DNA of 64,000 bases from Candidatus Falkowbacteria bacterium S5_I03 (GCA_019248265.1 JAEHGX010000005.1:19274-83273); one strand, 5' to 3'; shown: positions 8,753 through 18,327, counted from the first letter of the stretch. The notes: generated from the letters alone by a model not told the origin. A program made the numbers and translations.

Positions 8753-11242
8753 TTAAAGCAAATCTTTCAAATACTGGCCAGTAAAGCTGTCTTTAATTTT
8801 TGCTACTTCCGGGGGCGTACCGGCAGCCACTAAGTATCCACCTTTTTCACCACCGCTTGGACCAAGGTCTATTACCCAATCAACGGATTTAATAACATCC
8901 AAATTATGTTCAATAACCAAAACCGTATTTCCTTGATCAACCAACATATTTAATACTTTTAGCAAACGGTCGATATCATCAAAATGCAAGCCAGTTGTCG
9001 GTTCATCTAAAATATAAAGAGTCTTGCCGGTAGAGCGCCGCGAAAGTTCGGTTGCTAATTTAATACGCTGAGCTTCACCACCAGAAAAGGTAGTCGCGCT
9101 CTGGCCTAATTTAATATAACCCAAACCGACCTCATTAAGCGTATTCAATTTTTGCGTAATCGCCGGAACTCCCTTAAAAAAATCCAACGCTTCATGAACC
9201 GTCATTTCTAAAACTTCATAAATATTTTTACCCTGATAAGTGACCTCCAAGACTTTGGGTTTGAATTTTTGGCCGCCGCAAACATCACAAGTCAGATAAA
9301 CGTCTGCCAAAAATTGCATCTCCACTTTAATAACACCATCACCGGCGCAATTCTCGCAACGGCCGCCAGGAACATTAAAAGAAAAATGACCGGCGCCCAG
9401 ACCTTTAACGCGCGCCTCGGGGAGTTCGGCAAATAAGTCGCGGATATTAGTAAAGAGCCCGGTATACGTAGCCGGATTAGAACGTGGAGTGCGGCCAATC
9501 GGCGATTGATCAATATCAATAATTTTATCGATAAATTCTAAACCTTTAATTTCATCATGGGCTCCCGGCTCAGTTTTAGCGCGATAAAATTTCTTAGTCA
9601 AAGCGGCGGCCAAAATATCATTCATTAACGTTGATTTGCCAGAACCGGAAACACCAGTAATGGCAATCAATTTTCCTAACGGGAACTTTACATCAATATT
9701 TTTCAAATTATGTTCGCGCGCACCGACAATCTCCAAGGTCTTTCCTGTTCCTTTGCGGAAGTTTTTAGGAATTTTAATTTGTTTTTTGCCGGATAAATAG
9801 GCGCCAGTTAGTGATTGTGAACAATTTTTTATATCTTCCGGCTTCCCTACAAATAAAATTTGGCCGCCGTTATCACCAGCTCCAGGACCGACGTCAACCA
9901 AATAATCGGCCGCCATCATCGTGGCAGCGTCATGTTCCACTACAATTACGGTGTTGCCGTTATCGCGTAAATTTTTCAAAGTATGGATTAATTTATCATT
10001 ATCTTTCTGATGCAACCCGATTGACGGCTCATCCAAAACGTATAAAACTCCGGATAGTGCCGAACCGACTTGAGATGCTAATCTGATTCTTTGCGCTTCA
10101 CCGCCGGACAAAGTTGAGGCTGAACGCAAAAGAGTTAAATAACCCAAACCGACGTCTGCCAAAAATCCTAAATTTTTAGAAATCTCTTTAATAATCGGCA
10201 GCATTATTTGGGTATTGCCTTGTAATTTTTTAGAATCTTTCAGCCAATCGGCAAATAAGTTGCCTAATTTATCAATGCTTAATTGGGAAATTTCTAAAAT
10301 AGACATTCCTTGAACCTTAACCGCCAAAGACTCGGCCTTTAAGCGCGCGCCATGACACATTGGGCACAAAGAAACTCGCATAATCTTTTCGATTTCTTGT
10401 TTTACAAAATTAGATTTTGTTTCTTGATACTTATTATCTAAATATTTTATAATGCCGCCAAATTCCGAATCGCCCGCCAATAAAATTTTCCTAATTTCCG
10501 GACTCAAATCTTTTACGGAGCTGCGCAAATTAAAATTATAACGCTTCGCCAAGTTCTCTAACTCCGCCATCAAACCGTTGCCATTTAAATTGGCGTGGGA
10601 AAGAGGTTTAATCGCCCCTTCTAAAATACTAAGGTTATTATTAAAAACTAAGCTAGTGTCTATTTCCATTTTAGTCCCTAAGCCACCGCAAGCCGAACAA
10701 GCGCCATGGCCGGAATTAAAAGAAAAATCTCGCGGTTCCAAATCAGGGCGACTATAGCCGCAATCGCTGCAAGAAAAGAATCTTTCTACTTTAGAAGACT
10801 TAACGGTTTTCCCGGCAATAATTTTAGAAATTTTCTTTTCCGCCGATTGTTTTACTAAAGGCTGACCGCAAGTCGGACAGGCTGGTTGGCCACATTTAGC
10901 ATATAGCAAGCGGAGGTAATCGTAGATTTCGGTTATGGTGCCGACTGTGGAGCGCGGATTAGAACCAACAGTGCGCTGATCAATGGAAATGGCCGGTGAT
11001 AAGCCCTCAATCATATCTACATCCGGCTTGTCCATCAAACCGACAAATTGCCGCGCATAGGATGATAAGGATTCTACATAACGCCTCTGCCCCTCGGCAT
11101 AAATAGTATCAAAAGCTAATGACGATTTTCCGGAACCGGATAAGCCGGTGATAACCACTAATTGGTTTCTGGGAATATCTAAATCGATGTTCTTAAGGTT
11201 ATTGGTCCGAGCGCCGCGAATCTTGATAAAGTCAGTCGCCAT
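8753..11242 (-). CDS. uvrA: UvrA-family excinuclease ATPase lacking the UvrB-binding domain
   Basis: 829-residue double ABC ATPase for DNA-damage recognition. N-half Walker [10 protein letters not shown] (33-41), signature [13 protein letters not shown]-half Walker [10 protein letters not shown], signature [12 protein letters not shown]; zinc modules CSDC/CSAC, CPMC and CENC/CDVC. Canonical UvrA is about 940 residues and has a roughly 110-residue UvrB-interaction domain after the first CPxC pair. Here only about 27 residues (131-157) separate CPTC from FFSCSDC, so that domain is absent, as in UvrA2-type proteins. The insertion domain after residue 185 is kept. I chose Met at 11242 because upstream residues are non-conserved. 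Confidence 0.92.
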   Translation of the reverse strand: MATDFIKIRGARTNNLKNIDLDIPRNQLVVITGLSGSGKSSLAFDTIYAEGQRRYVESLSSYARQFVGLMDKPDVDMIEGLSPAISIDQRTVGSNPRSTVGTITEIYDYLRLLYAKCGQPACPTCGQPLVKQSAEKKISKIIAGKTVKSSKVERFFSCSDCGYSRPDLEPRDFSFNSGHGACSACGGLGTKMEIDTSLVFNNNLSILEGAIKPLSHANLNGNGLMAELENLAKRYNFNLRSSVKDLSPEIRKILLAGDSEFGGIIKYLDNKYQETKSNFVKQEIEKIMRVSLCPMCHGARLKAESLAVKVQGMSILEISQLSIDKLGNLFADWLKDSKKLQGNTQIMLPIIKEISKNLGFLADVGLGYLTLLRSASTLSGGEAQRIRLASQVGSALSGVLYVLDEPSIGLHQKDNDKLIHTLKNLRDNGNTVIVVEHDAATMMAADYLVDVGPGAGDNGGQILFVGKPEDIKNCSQSLTGAYLSGKKQIKIPKNFRKGTGKTLEIVGAREHNLKNIDVKFPLGKLIAITGVSGSGKSTLMNDILAAALTKKFYRAKTEPGAHDEIKGLEFIDKIIDIDQSPIGRTPRSNPATYTGLFTNIRDLFAELPEARVKGLGAGHFSFNVPGGRCENCAGDGVIKVEMQFLADVYLTCDVCGGQKFKPKVLEVTYQGKNIYEVLEMTVHEALDFFKGVPAITQKLNTLNEVGLGYIKLGQSATTFSGGEAQRIKLATELSRRSTGKTLYILDEPTTGLHFDDIDRLLKVLNMLVDQGNTVLVIEHNLDVIKSVDWVIDLGPSGGEKGGYLVAAGTPPEVAKIKDSFTGQYLKDLL

Positions 11243-11289
11243 AACAAATAAATTTAAATTAATATTGCAGATATTATAAATGAAAATTA

Positions 11290-11322
11290 ACAAAAAAACA
11301 AGGCCTGTGCAATCAGGGCCTT
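11290..11322 (-). terminator. Terminator after the PLD-family gene
   Basis: Minus-strand stem AAGGCCCTG / CAGGCCTT followed by seven T. Confidence 0.65.
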
Positions 11323-11359
11323 AGATTTCTCTGGTTGGCTAAAGATTAGCCCCATTATT

Positions 11360-12397
11360 TTAAAAAATAGGATAGAAAAAACGCAAGAAGCCGATTAATA
11401 ACTTATCCCCCCAGCTAATTTTACGGTATTCATTGCTAAATGGCTTGGCCTCCAATTTCCAGGTCTCAATAATATTTTTCAAATCAGCCACTAAATTTTT
11501 TTGCTGGGAAAATATGCCCACTTCAAAATTCCAGCCGAAAGATAAAATGTCTATATTTTGCGAACCGACTAAGCCTTCGGTATTATCAATCAGCATTAAC
11601 TTGGCGTGATTCATGCTTTTCGTCAGCCAGAAAGAAACTCCGATACGAGCCAAGCGGCAACAATTTAAAAAGTTAATCTTATCCAAAGCTTTAATGTCGG
11701 TGTGCGCCGGAATTATTATCTCCACTCGAACACCGCGACGGCAAGCATCGTCCAAAGCGGCAATCAACCAGCGCGGCGGCAATAAATAAGGCGTCACAAT
11801 TTTTACCGATTCTTTGGCCTCAGAAATTTTTTCACGATAATAATTATTTAAATAATATTTTTTACCGGTTCCCTGCCAATTATCCATAATCCAGGATTTT
11901 AATTTATGCGTTAAAGGCGTAAAGCCAAAACGTAAAATTGATTCGCGCTTACCGCCGGATTTACGATAAGAATTGGCAAAAGATTTCAAAATAAATTTCA
12001 CGGCGGCGCCTTCTATCTTAATTTGTAAATCCCGCCAATCTCTAATTTTCTCTTCAATATTAACGCCGCCCAAAAAAGCCACTCGATTATCAATAATCAA
12101 AATTTTGCGATGGGTCCGTTTGAGCCAATGGCTGAAAAAAATAAATTCCACTCCGGCCTCTTTTAACTCTTTAATATTAGTGGCCTTTAAGGAGGAGCTG
12201 CCATAAGCATCGGCAATAATTACTACCTCCACTCCGCTTTTGGCCTTATCTTTAAGCAACTGAAAAAAGTTGTGCGTTTTATTAGTGTCATCAACTAAAA
12301 TATACATTTCCAAATAGATAAACTTTTCGGCTTTAGCCATTGCCTTGAACATCCCGTCCCAAGCTTTATTGGAAGTTGTATAAAGTCTGTATTTCAT
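11360..12397 (-). CDS. Phospholipase D-family protein, cardiolipin-synthase-like
   Basis: 345 residues with two HKD catalytic motifs, HRKILIIDNRVAFLGGVN (about 105) and HAKLMLIDNTEGLVGSQN (about 258), the arrangement of cardiolipin synthases and PLD-type phosphatidyltransferases. The usual two N-terminal membrane helices of bacterial Cls are missing; only a weakly hydrophobic C-terminus (LLIGFLRFFYPIF) could touch the membrane. Likely acts on phospholipids at the membrane; a nuclease-like role cannot be excluded. Its ATG lies about seven bases after a TATAAT box, so the transcript is probably leaderless. Confidence 0.88.
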   Translation of the reverse strand: MKYRLYTTSNKAWDGMFKAMAKAEKFIYLEMYILVDDTNKTHNFFQLLKDKAKSGVEVVIIADAYGSSSLKATNIKELKEAGVEFIFFSHWLKRTHRKILIIDNRVAFLGGVNIEEKIRDWRDLQIKIEGAAVKFILKSFANSYRKSGGKRESILRFGFTPLTHKLKSWIMDNWQGTGKKYYLNNYYREKISEAKESVKIVTPYLLPPRWLIAALDDACRRGVRVEIIIPAHTDIKALDKINFLNCCRLARIGVSFWLTKSMNHAKLMLIDNTEGLVGSQNIDILSFGWNFEVGIFSQQKNLVADLKNIIETWKLEAKPFSNEYRKISWGDKLLIGFLRFFYPIF

Positions 12398-12404
12398 GTG
12401 TTTG

Positions 12405-12413
12405 ATTATAGCA
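12405..12413 (-). promoter_or_regulatory. Extended -10 promoter of the PLD-family gene
   Basis: Minus-strand TGCTATAAT with no convincing -35. The start codon at 12397 is seven to eight bases downstream, consistent with a leaderless transcript. Confidence 0.55.
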
Positions 12414-12500
12414 GAAAAATCGCAGAAAAGCGATGAAATCTAGAATAAAAAACCAGTATTTGCTATGATGAAGTTTACTAACTCTAAAAACTAAGCCTAT

Positions 12501-13505
12501 ATGAAATTCCATAAATCGGGTTCTATTATCGCTCCGATTTTAAAAAAATTAGCCCCTCAGGTAGGCGCTAAAATAATTGTTGAGCCGGAATGGGGCGTCG
12601 CCGGACAAATAATTTTTAAAAACGGTAAGAAAAGATATTTTCGCTATTCCAGTTTGGACTTAAACACTCTCGGCGCTTCGGAAATTGCCAAGGATAAAGA
12701 TTACGCTAATTTTTTTATGAAAAAAATGGGTTATCCGACAATTCCTGGAGAAACTTTTTTTTCTGATTATTGGTGCGGTGTTATTGGTTCTCGAAAAAAT
12801 ATCCTAGCGGCCGAAAAATATGCCAAAAAAATAGGCTTCCCGCTAATGACTAAGCCTAACAGCGGCAGCCAGGGCATGAATGTTATTAAAGTAAATAATT
12901 TATCAGAACTAAGGGCGGCTTTACAGCAAATTTTCACCCAAGATAATATTGCTCTGGTCCAAAAAATTGTCAGCGGCCGAGACTACCGGCTCGTAGTTTT
13001 AGACGGCCAGATAATTTCCGCCTATGAGCGGCTCCCATTTAGTGTGACCGGCGATGGCCGGAAAACGATTCAAGAATTAATTGCCGCCAAGCTTTCTTAC
13101 TTTATCAAAATCAAACGCCCAGCCCGCTTAAAGCTACAGGATAAACGGCTGCTTAACAATTTAAAACTACAAAAATTAAAATTAACTTCAATAATTGAAT
13201 CTGGAAAAAATATTCCTCTTTTAGATAATGCCAATCTTTCTACCGGCGGCGAATCAATCGATGTCACCGACCTTATCCATCCTCAATTTAAAAAACTGGC
13301 GATTAAATTAACGGCTGACATGGGCTTACGTTTATGCGGCGTGGACTTAATGATTGCCGGCGATATTAGCAAGAACATAAAAAAATATTGGGTCATTGAA
13401 ATAAACTCCGCTCCCGGCTTAGACCATTATATTAAGATGGGGGCTAAACAACAAAAAATCGTGGAAAATTTATATCTCCAAGTTTTAAAATCACTGGCTA
13501 AATAA
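12501..13505 (+). CDS. ATP-grasp enzyme, cyanophycin synthetase/glutathione synthetase-like
   Basis: 334 residues. ATP-grasp core shown by FPLMTKPNSGSQGMNVIKV (about 113-131), VQKIVSGRDYRLVVLDGQIISAYER, and the metal/ATP-binding CGVDLMIAGD...WVIEINSAPGLDHY near the C-terminus. Closest architecture is the ATP-grasp domain of cyanophycin synthetase and RimK/GshF-like amide ligases, without their extra domains. It should join a carboxylate to an amine through an acyl phosphate. The substrate is not predictable from the sequence. An extended -10 (TGCTATGAT, 12461-12469) lies 30 bases upstream. Neighbours give no pathway clue. Confidence 0.82.
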   Translation: MKFHKSGSIIAPILKKLAPQVGAKIIVEPEWGVAGQIIFKNGKKRYFRYSSLDLNTLGASEIAKDKDYANFFMKKMGYPTIPGETFFSDYWCGVIGSRKNILAAEKYAKKIGFPLMTKPNSGSQGMNVIKVNNLSELRAALQQIFTQDNIALVQKIVSGRDYRLVVLDGQIISAYERLPFSVTGDGRKTIQELIAAKLSYFIKIKRPARLKLQDKRLLNNLKLQKLKLTSIIESGKNIPLLDNANLSTGGESIDVTDLIHPQFKKLAIKLTADMGLRLCGVDLMIAGDISKNIKKYWVIEINSAPGLDHYIKMGAKQQKIVENLYLQVLKSLAK

Positions 13506-13508
13506 AAT

Positions 13509-14045
13509 CTAGCTCCGATAAATATAGGTAGGGCTTGGTTTTGTTTCTAAAATTTTTAACGGCTCCCAGCCGGGGATAGTAATTCCGTAAGAAGCAACGA
13601 TAATTCCTGGCTTTAAATTTTTTTTCAACTTAAGGCCAATTTTTTTCATCACTAGCGCGTTTAAAAAAACAAAAATCGCCTCGGCATCATTTAAATCTTG
13701 GCGCAAAAAATCTTGGCGCCTAATCTTTACCTTACTAGCTTGCAAAAATTTCTGAAGTTGCGCTTTTAAATAAGGGTACAATGCCAATTCATAACCAATG
13801 GCTTTTAATCCTTTCTGTTCGGCCATAAATAAAAAGCGGCCGTCGCCGCAACCCAAATCATAGATTAAAGAACCGGCCGGCAAATTCAATTCTTCTAAAA
13901 CTATTGGCAAATTTTTAAGCGGCGTTTTTACCCAGGGCACTAAAGTTTTTAAATTAACATAAATCATGTTCAGCCCAAAAAAAACGACTGCCAAAGCTGC
14001 GATAATAATAAAGGAAAGGATAATAATTAAAATTGGGATGAGCAT
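13509..14045 (-). CDS. Membrane-anchored class I SAM methyltransferase-like protein
   Basis: 178 residues: one N-terminal membrane helix (about 4-28), then a Rossmann methyltransferase core with motif I IYDLGCGDGRFLFMAEQKGLKAIGYEL (about 60-86) and a weak motif IV region AEAIFVFLNALVMKK. It resembles the small membrane-tethered methyltransferases related to FAM173/ANT lysine methyltransferases; substrate unknown. It converges on the ATP-grasp gene with a three-base gap. Confidence 0.75.
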   Translation of the reverse strand: MLIPILIIILSFIIIAALAVVFFGLNMIYVNLKTLVPWVKTPLKNLPIVLEELNLPAGSLIYDLGCGDGRFLFMAEQKGLKAIGYELALYPYLKAQLQKFLQASKVKIRRQDFLRQDLNDAEAIFVFLNALVMKKIGLKLKKNLKPGIIVASYGITIPGWEPLKILETKPSPTYIYRS

Positions 14046-14119
14046 AAGCTAAGATAATGTTTACTCCTTTAATATAGCAATGAATGGCTAAAATCGCAAA
14101 ATATTAGCCAAACAACCAG

Positions 14120-14148
14120 TTGACTGCCAATAAAAACTATGTTTTAAT
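14120..14148 (+). promoter_or_regulatory. Promoter of the PurO-like gene
   Basis: TTGACT (14120), 17-base spacer, TTTAAT (14143). The roughly 70-base leader holds a small hairpin (TCCGC / GCGGA near 14175). Confidence 0.55.
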
Positions 14149-14226
14149 CTCTAGAAGCTAATAAGCCTACCTAATCCGCCGGGAAAAGCGGAACGGTCTA
14201 TATATTTGAACCTTAAAATTATAGTA

Positions 14227-14967
14227 ATGAACAAAAGAAAAATCGCTCAAGAAAATCTTGAACTTTTACGACAGAATCCTTATCCGGGACGCGGAATTAT
14301 TTGCGGTATGGATGAAAGCAGACGGTATTTAATCCAAGTTTATTGGATTATGGGTCGCAGTGAAAACTCCAGAAATCGCATCTTTGTAGCCGACGAAAAA
14401 TTTGGAAAACTAAAAACCGAAGCCGCTAATCCCGATTTAGTTAAGGATCCGAGTTTGATTATTTACACCGCAATGGCTGAAAAAGATTTGCGCTATGTGG
14501 TCAGCAATGGTCACCAAACTATGGCCGTAATTCATGGTCCAACAGATCGCGGAATATTATCTCTGCTGAAAAAATGGTCTTACGAACCGGACGCGCCAAA
14601 TTTCACTCCGCGCATAACCGCTTCGATTTTCCTGGGAGAAGATTCTGAAAATTACACAGCCGAAATGGCCGTCTTCAGAAAAGACGGTCAAAACGAAACC
14701 TGTTTGAAAATCCCTCACTTGGTGAACTTAAAACCGGGGCTTGGCTATTGTGTGACCACTTATTCTGGTGACGGCAATCCACTGCCATCATTTTCCGGCC
14801 AGCCATACTTATTGCCATTATCCGGTGACTCCGAAGACATCTTGGAAACTTTCTGGGATGCTCTCAATGAAGACAACCGCGTTTCGCTGGCGGTAAAATT
14901 TATTGAAATCGCTACCGGTACCAGCAAGATCAACGTGGTAAACCAATATTCTCAGGTTGAAGTTTAA
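14227..14967 (+). CDS. PurO-like IMP cyclohydrolase
   Basis: 246 residues matching the archaeal-type IMP cyclohydrolase family: NPYPGRGIICGM near the start, VYWIMGRSENSRNR, YVVSNGHQT (about 100), and the PRITASIFLGE strand. The enzyme closes the last ring of purine biosynthesis, FAICAR to IMP. The next gene, convergent at 15053-16102, encodes the preceding step, so the two together replace bifunctional PurH. A TTG seven codons upstream (14206) is an alternative start. Assignment rests on motif recognition and on the strong pathway context. Confidence 0.82.
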   Translation: MNKRKIAQENLELLRQNPYPGRGIICGMDESRRYLIQVYWIMGRSENSRNRIFVADEKFGKLKTEAANPDLVKDPSLIIYTAMAEKDLRYVVSNGHQTMAVIHGPTDRGILSLLKKWSYEPDAPNFTPRITASIFLGEDSENYTAEMAVFRKDGQNETCLKIPHLVNLKPGLGYCVTTYSGDGNPLPSFSGQPYLLPLSGDSEDILETFWDALNEDNRVSLAVKFIEIATGTSKINVVNQYSQVEV

Positions 14968-14987
14968 AAAACAAAAAACAAAAAAAG

Positions 14988-15025
14988 AAACCCCATCAGA
15001 ATTGATATCCGGTGGGGTTTTTGCT
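14988..15025 (+). terminator. Terminator between the two late purine genes
   Basis: Ten-base-pair stem AAACCCCATC / GGTGGGGTTT followed by T-rich sequence. An A-run on the left arm lets it work in both directions. Confidence 0.8.
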
Positions 15026-15052
15026 TTTTACGAGATAAGTTAAAAAATAATT

Positions 15053-16102
15053 TTAGTGATTGTAAAACCCCCGACCTTTAGTATCGGGAATAAGCCAGAG
15101 AGGGACTTCGCATTGATTGCAATAATCAATTACTTTTGGATCATTGACTGAACCGCTAGTACTGAGAATAGCCGTAATACCAGCGACAACTAAAGTTTCG
15201 ACGCCGTCGGTAAATGGAAAAAAACTATCACTCGCAGCCACAGCGCCGGAATAATTATGACAACTATCTTTAGCTGTTCGAATCGCCAACTTGGCCCCGC
15301 CAATCCGCGATTGCTGACCGACGCCATTGCCAAGCAATTGGCTGTCCTTCACAATCGTGATGGTATTGCTATTGCTGGTATCGCAAATAGCTTTCGCGAG
15401 CATAAAATCATACTCTTGAATTTCTTTGACTTGGCCATATTTTTTTAAGTCAGGGTCATTGATATCCAGAATATAAGTGTAGTTCGGTTGTCCCAAAAAA
15501 CCGCCACGCACGTAACGAACAAGCGGCTCCTTGTCCAAACTATGACAATCCAATTCAGAAAGCGCATTATTGGCTACAAAACGGCACTTGTCGCCTTTTC
15601 GCTTCAGAAGCTCAATTGCTTCCGGACTAAACCAAGGAGCAATGATACCATCAAGCAGGCGCCTCACTTCGGTTTTATAAGACAACAGCAATTCTGCTTC
15701 CTCAACATCAACAGCAAAATTCAGCATTACCAAGCCGCCGAATAAAGCCTGGGGATCACCGGTAACCGTGCGCTTGATTGTCTCATGGCGATCAATATCA
15801 TGGACCCCTGCACCGCAAGCATTCCCATGTTTAACACCAACAGTAATGTAAGGGGTGGAGCCGCAATTCAAATCAAAAGTAGCGGCAATATGGGTTACGG
15901 TCTGCAACAAGCGATCTAAATCGCAGTAATTGTTGTAACTTAATGGCGTTCCGGAAACAAGTTGAAACTTGTCCAAACTTAGAGGGTCATCGGTCTCGAC
16001 ACCGAACAAAGCAGCTGGCGATTGATAAGCATTCTCGCCGTATTTGCACTCGGCAACCTTTAAAAGATTACCCTTTCCTAAAACAAAATCTTTTTCATTC
16101 AT
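15053..16102 (-). CDS. purH: Stand-alone AICAR transformylase (PurH C-terminal type)
   Basis: 349 residues corresponding only to the formyltransferase half of PurH. Diagnostic motifs: CKYGENAYQSPA (about 18, for RYGENPHQ), LSYNNYCDLDR, VKHGNACGAG (about 108, for KHxNPCG), and the C-terminal GVETLVVAGITAILSTSGSVNDPKVIDYCN and GRGFYNH (for RHFxH). It converts AICAR to FAICAR with 10-formyl-THF. The MGS-like IMP cyclohydrolase half is absent, and the PurO-like gene next door would supply that step. The symbol is used for the domain only. Its own promoter lies at 16172-16199. Confidence 0.9.
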   Translation of the reverse strand: MNEKDFVLGKGNLLKVAECKYGENAYQSPAALFGVETDDPLSLDKFQLVSGTPLSYNNYCDLDRLLQTVTHIAATFDLNCGSTPYITVGVKHGNACGAGVHDIDRHETIKRTVTGDPQALFGGLVMLNFAVDVEEAELLLSYKTEVRRLLDGIIAPWFSPEAIELLKRKGDKCRFVANNALSELDCHSLDKEPLVRYVRGGFLGQPNYTYILDINDPDLKKYGQVKEIQEYDFMLAKAICDTSNSNTITIVKDSQLLGNGVGQQSRIGGAKLAIRTAKDSCHNYSGAVAASDSFFPFTDGVETLVVAGITAILSTSGSVNDPKVIDYCNQCEVPLWLIPDTKGRGFYNH

Positions 16103-16171
16103 GACCTAATTATTTTTTAATGGTTAATATTGAATTTTCAAATGACAAAAACTGATTATTTCAATCAAATT

Positions 16172-16199
16172 ATCTTAACATTTACTCGATTTATGTCAA
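16172..16199 (-). promoter_or_regulatory. Promoter of the AICAR transformylase gene
   Basis: Minus strand TTGACA (16199-16194), 16-base spacer, TAAGAT (16177-16172). Leader of about 65 bases. Confidence 0.6.
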
Positions 16200-16216
16200 A
16201 CGAAGAATGTTTTATA

Positions 16217-16963
16217 TTAAACAAACAAAATAATGCCCGCACTCCAAATTATGAGAATAATAAGCGCGTAAAAACTAAAGTCAAATAAAAATGACCAGAC
16301 GGGATGAGCAACTTTAACTATCTCAATATCATCTACATAAATAATTTCACAGGCCCCAGCTCCGGAATCCGTTCTCGTCAGACTTGATTTAAGGCTAAAT
16401 GAAGACGGATCGTAATCGCTAACCTTGCCGACCTTATTGGCTTGCACATCAACCAGATAACCGGAAATCAATACCTGGTCACCCGCTTTAATTTTATTAA
16501 TTACTGACAAAATTTTCGGGTCATTGGCAATCAAATGATTATTAGATATTAAATCGGGATTGATTGAAGTTTCACCGCGCCATTTATAAAAACAGAAGCG
16601 CGCGTCTTGAGAAAAAGAAAGCTGTTTTTCTTGATAGCTCTTATTTGCTAAATTTTCACCCCAGGTCAAACACAGGTCAACCGGAAAAACGCTGTCGGAA
16701 TTATAAATACTAAAGAAACGATAATCCATTTGATGAACAACTAAACCCTGAATTTGATATTTAGCCACGGGAGTTAGGTTGTAAGCAAAGCCATCCTTGG
16801 AAAATTGTATTGACCCGTTATTGTCCGCGACATCTTGCAGTGGCGCCTGTAAAATCTTGGGCTGGATATTATTAACCGTCCTATAGTCATCCTTTAAAAA
16901 ATAAGAAATGACTAGAATGCCAAAAAAAACTGCTAATAAAGTTTTTCTCAATTTTTGATACAT
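16217..16963 (-). CDS. Membrane-anchored protein of unknown function
   Basis: 248 residues with a hydrophobic segment near each end (about 7-23 and 226-247) and a roughly 200-residue presumably extracytoplasmic middle. The segment KIKAGDQVLISGYLVDV resembles an OB-fold strand pattern, but I do not recognise a family. Its start overlaps the end of the gene upstream (16948-17247) by 16 bases, so the two are translationally coupled and probably form a membrane complex (inference). Confidence 0.7.
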   Translation of the reverse strand: MYQKLRKTLLAVFFGILVISYFLKDDYRTVNNIQPKILQAPLQDVADNNGSIQFSKDGFAYNLTPVAKYQIQGLVVHQMDYRFFSIYNSDSVFPVDLCLTWGENLANKSYQEKQLSFSQDARFCFYKWRGETSINPDLISNNHLIANDPKILSVINKIKAGDQVLISGYLVDVQANKVGKVSDYDPSSFSLKSSLTRTDSGAGACEIIYVDDIEIVKVAHPVWSFLFDFSFYALIILIIWSAGIILFV

Positions 16964-17247
16964 AATTTATCTAAACATCTTTCAATATAAATCTTTCGCC
17001 ACCAATAAAGACCAAAGTAAAATCCTAAAATAATTCCCACGATGGGCAACAAAATTTGGATAAACGGCGGCAAGGCGCAAATATCATAAAAATGGACAAC
17101 TAAATTATGACGCGCGGCCAATTCTAAATAAGCAACTTCCAGCAAACTGTGAACATTTAAGCTTAGTAGGAGGCCTAAAAACATAAAAGCGGCCAGATAA
17201 ACTATTTTTTTTATTTTGGTCGGTTTCCCGACATGAGCTAAAAACAT
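16948..17247 (-). CDS. Small two-helix membrane protein, unknown function
   Basis: 99 residues, membrane segments at about 14-35 and 59-82, ending with a basic/Cys tail (RCLDKLCIKN). Not recognised. First gene of a two-gene unit with the membrane protein at 16217-16963, whose start it overlaps. Confidence 0.65.
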   Translation of the reverse strand: MFLAHVGKPTKIKKIVYLAAFMFLGLLLSLNVHSLLEVAYLELAARHNLVVHFYDICALPPFIQILLPIVGIILGFYFGLYWWRKIYIERCLDKLCIKN

Positions 17248-17270
17248 ATATTAGATATTTGTTATAATTG

Positions 17271-17298
17271 TAACAAAAAATAGGCTATTAGCCTATTT
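17271..17298 (-). terminator. Terminator after tRNA-Glu
   Basis: Stem AAATAGGCT / AGCCTATTT with a three-base loop followed on the minus strand by a T-run. Confidence 0.7.
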
Positions 17299-17305
17299 TA
17301 AAGTG

Positions 17306-17377
17306 TAGTCCCTAGGGGAATCGAACCCCTGTTAACAGGATGAAAACCTGACGTCCTAACCACTAGACGAAGGGACC
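17306..17377 (-). tRNA. tRNA-Glu (TTC)
   Basis: 72-nt cloverleaf on the minus strand: acceptor GGTCCCT / AGGGACT (one G-T pair), anticodon stem CAGGT...; loop reads TTTTCAT with anticodon TTC; T arm GGGGTTCGATTCCCC. CCA is not encoded. Confidence 0.95.
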
Positions 17378-17475
17378 AAAATTATTCAAAAACTTTTTGA
17401 GATAAAATAAAAATCTAAGCGCTTAGATTCAAATACATTTTATATAAAAGCCTAAGTTCTGTCAATAGCAATAAT

Positions 17476-18327
17476 TTAATAAATATCGGCCAAGATATCC
17501 AAATCTTTAGCGCTATTTTGTAATAGCTCGACATTCTTATTTTCAATAGCCTTTAAAAACCCTAGGCTGGCATTATCCAGCCCCCGTCCTTCAGCATACA
17601 TCCGCAAGGCGGCAAAATCTTTTACAAAACAGTGCCCGCCGGCGCCACGACCGATTTTACCGTCGACTCCGGACTGATGAATCGGATTTAAATGACTCAT
17701 TCCAATCCGCGGATCGGCGCCCATGCCTGTCTGAATTTTATCCCAATCTAAATTTTCCTTAGCCGCCAAATCATATAAGACATTGGCGTAAACGACTTTA
17801 GTCATCAAAAAACAATTACTGGCATATTTAATTAATTCCGCTTCTTTGGCGCGACAGATAAAACTTACTGGTGCCTTGGGCAAAATATCTAATACGGCCT
17901 GAGCGCGCAGTTTATACTCTTCGTTATCTATCGGATAGCCGATAATATTTCGACTAGGATGAGCAGCGTCAGTAGCGGCGGTTTTTTCTGTTAAAAATTC
18001 CGGGGAGTGAAAGACAAAAATCTCCGGAAATAAGCTTTGTAATTTTTCACAAGTTCCGGGAATGATTGTTGATTTAATAACAACTGATTGCCCCTTACCA
18101 ATCAATGGCAAAACCGCGCGCAAGTAGCTATCATCAAAACCATTGTGCTTAGTCGGCGTCGGCACGGCAATAAAAACAAAATCGCACTCGGCAATCTTTT
18201 CTCGATTGGTGGCATACTCCGGCTCCAAAGAATAACGAATAACCTCATATCCACGGTTTACAAAATCATCGGCGTAATTTCTGCCGATGAACCCCTGACC
18301 GATAAAACCTATTTTTAAATTGGGCAT
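17476..18327 (-). CDS. Short UDP-glucose/GDP-mannose dehydrogenase-family protein
   Basis: 283 residues. N-terminal Rossmann NAD site GFIGQGFIGRNYADDF (about 7), VAVPTPT-like FIAVPTPTKHNGFDDSYL, substrate-domain KSTIIPGTCE and SPEFLTEKTAATDAAHPSRNIIG, and the catalytic-Cys loop GAGGHCFVKDFAAL. So the NAD domain and central helix are present, but the C-terminal UDP-binding domain (family length 400-450) is missing. Oxidation of a nucleotide sugar to a uronate is the family reaction, yet substrate binding here must differ or use a partner. No sugar-pathway neighbour is visible. Confidence 0.85.
   Translation of the reverse strand: MPNLKIGFIGQGFIGRNYADDFVNRGYEVIRYSLEPEYATNREKIAECDFVFIAVPTPTKHNGFDDSYLRAVLPLIGKGQSVVIKSTIIPGTCEKLQSLFPEIFVFHSPEFLTEKTAATDAAHPSRNIIGYPIDNEEYKLRAQAVLDILPKAPVSFICRAKEAELIKYASNCFLMTKVVYANVLYDLAAKENLDWDKIQTGMGADPRIGMSHLNPIHQSGVDGKIGRGAGGHCFVKDFAALRMYAEGRGLDNASLGFLKAIENKNVELLQNSAKDLDILADIY

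Noticed and set aside
9811..10086. Plus-strand ORF inside uvrA and similar antisense ORFs inside pilB, smc, ppsA and others
   Set aside because: They are shadows of strong genes, with Ser/Arg/Leu-rich composition typical of antisense frames and no motif.
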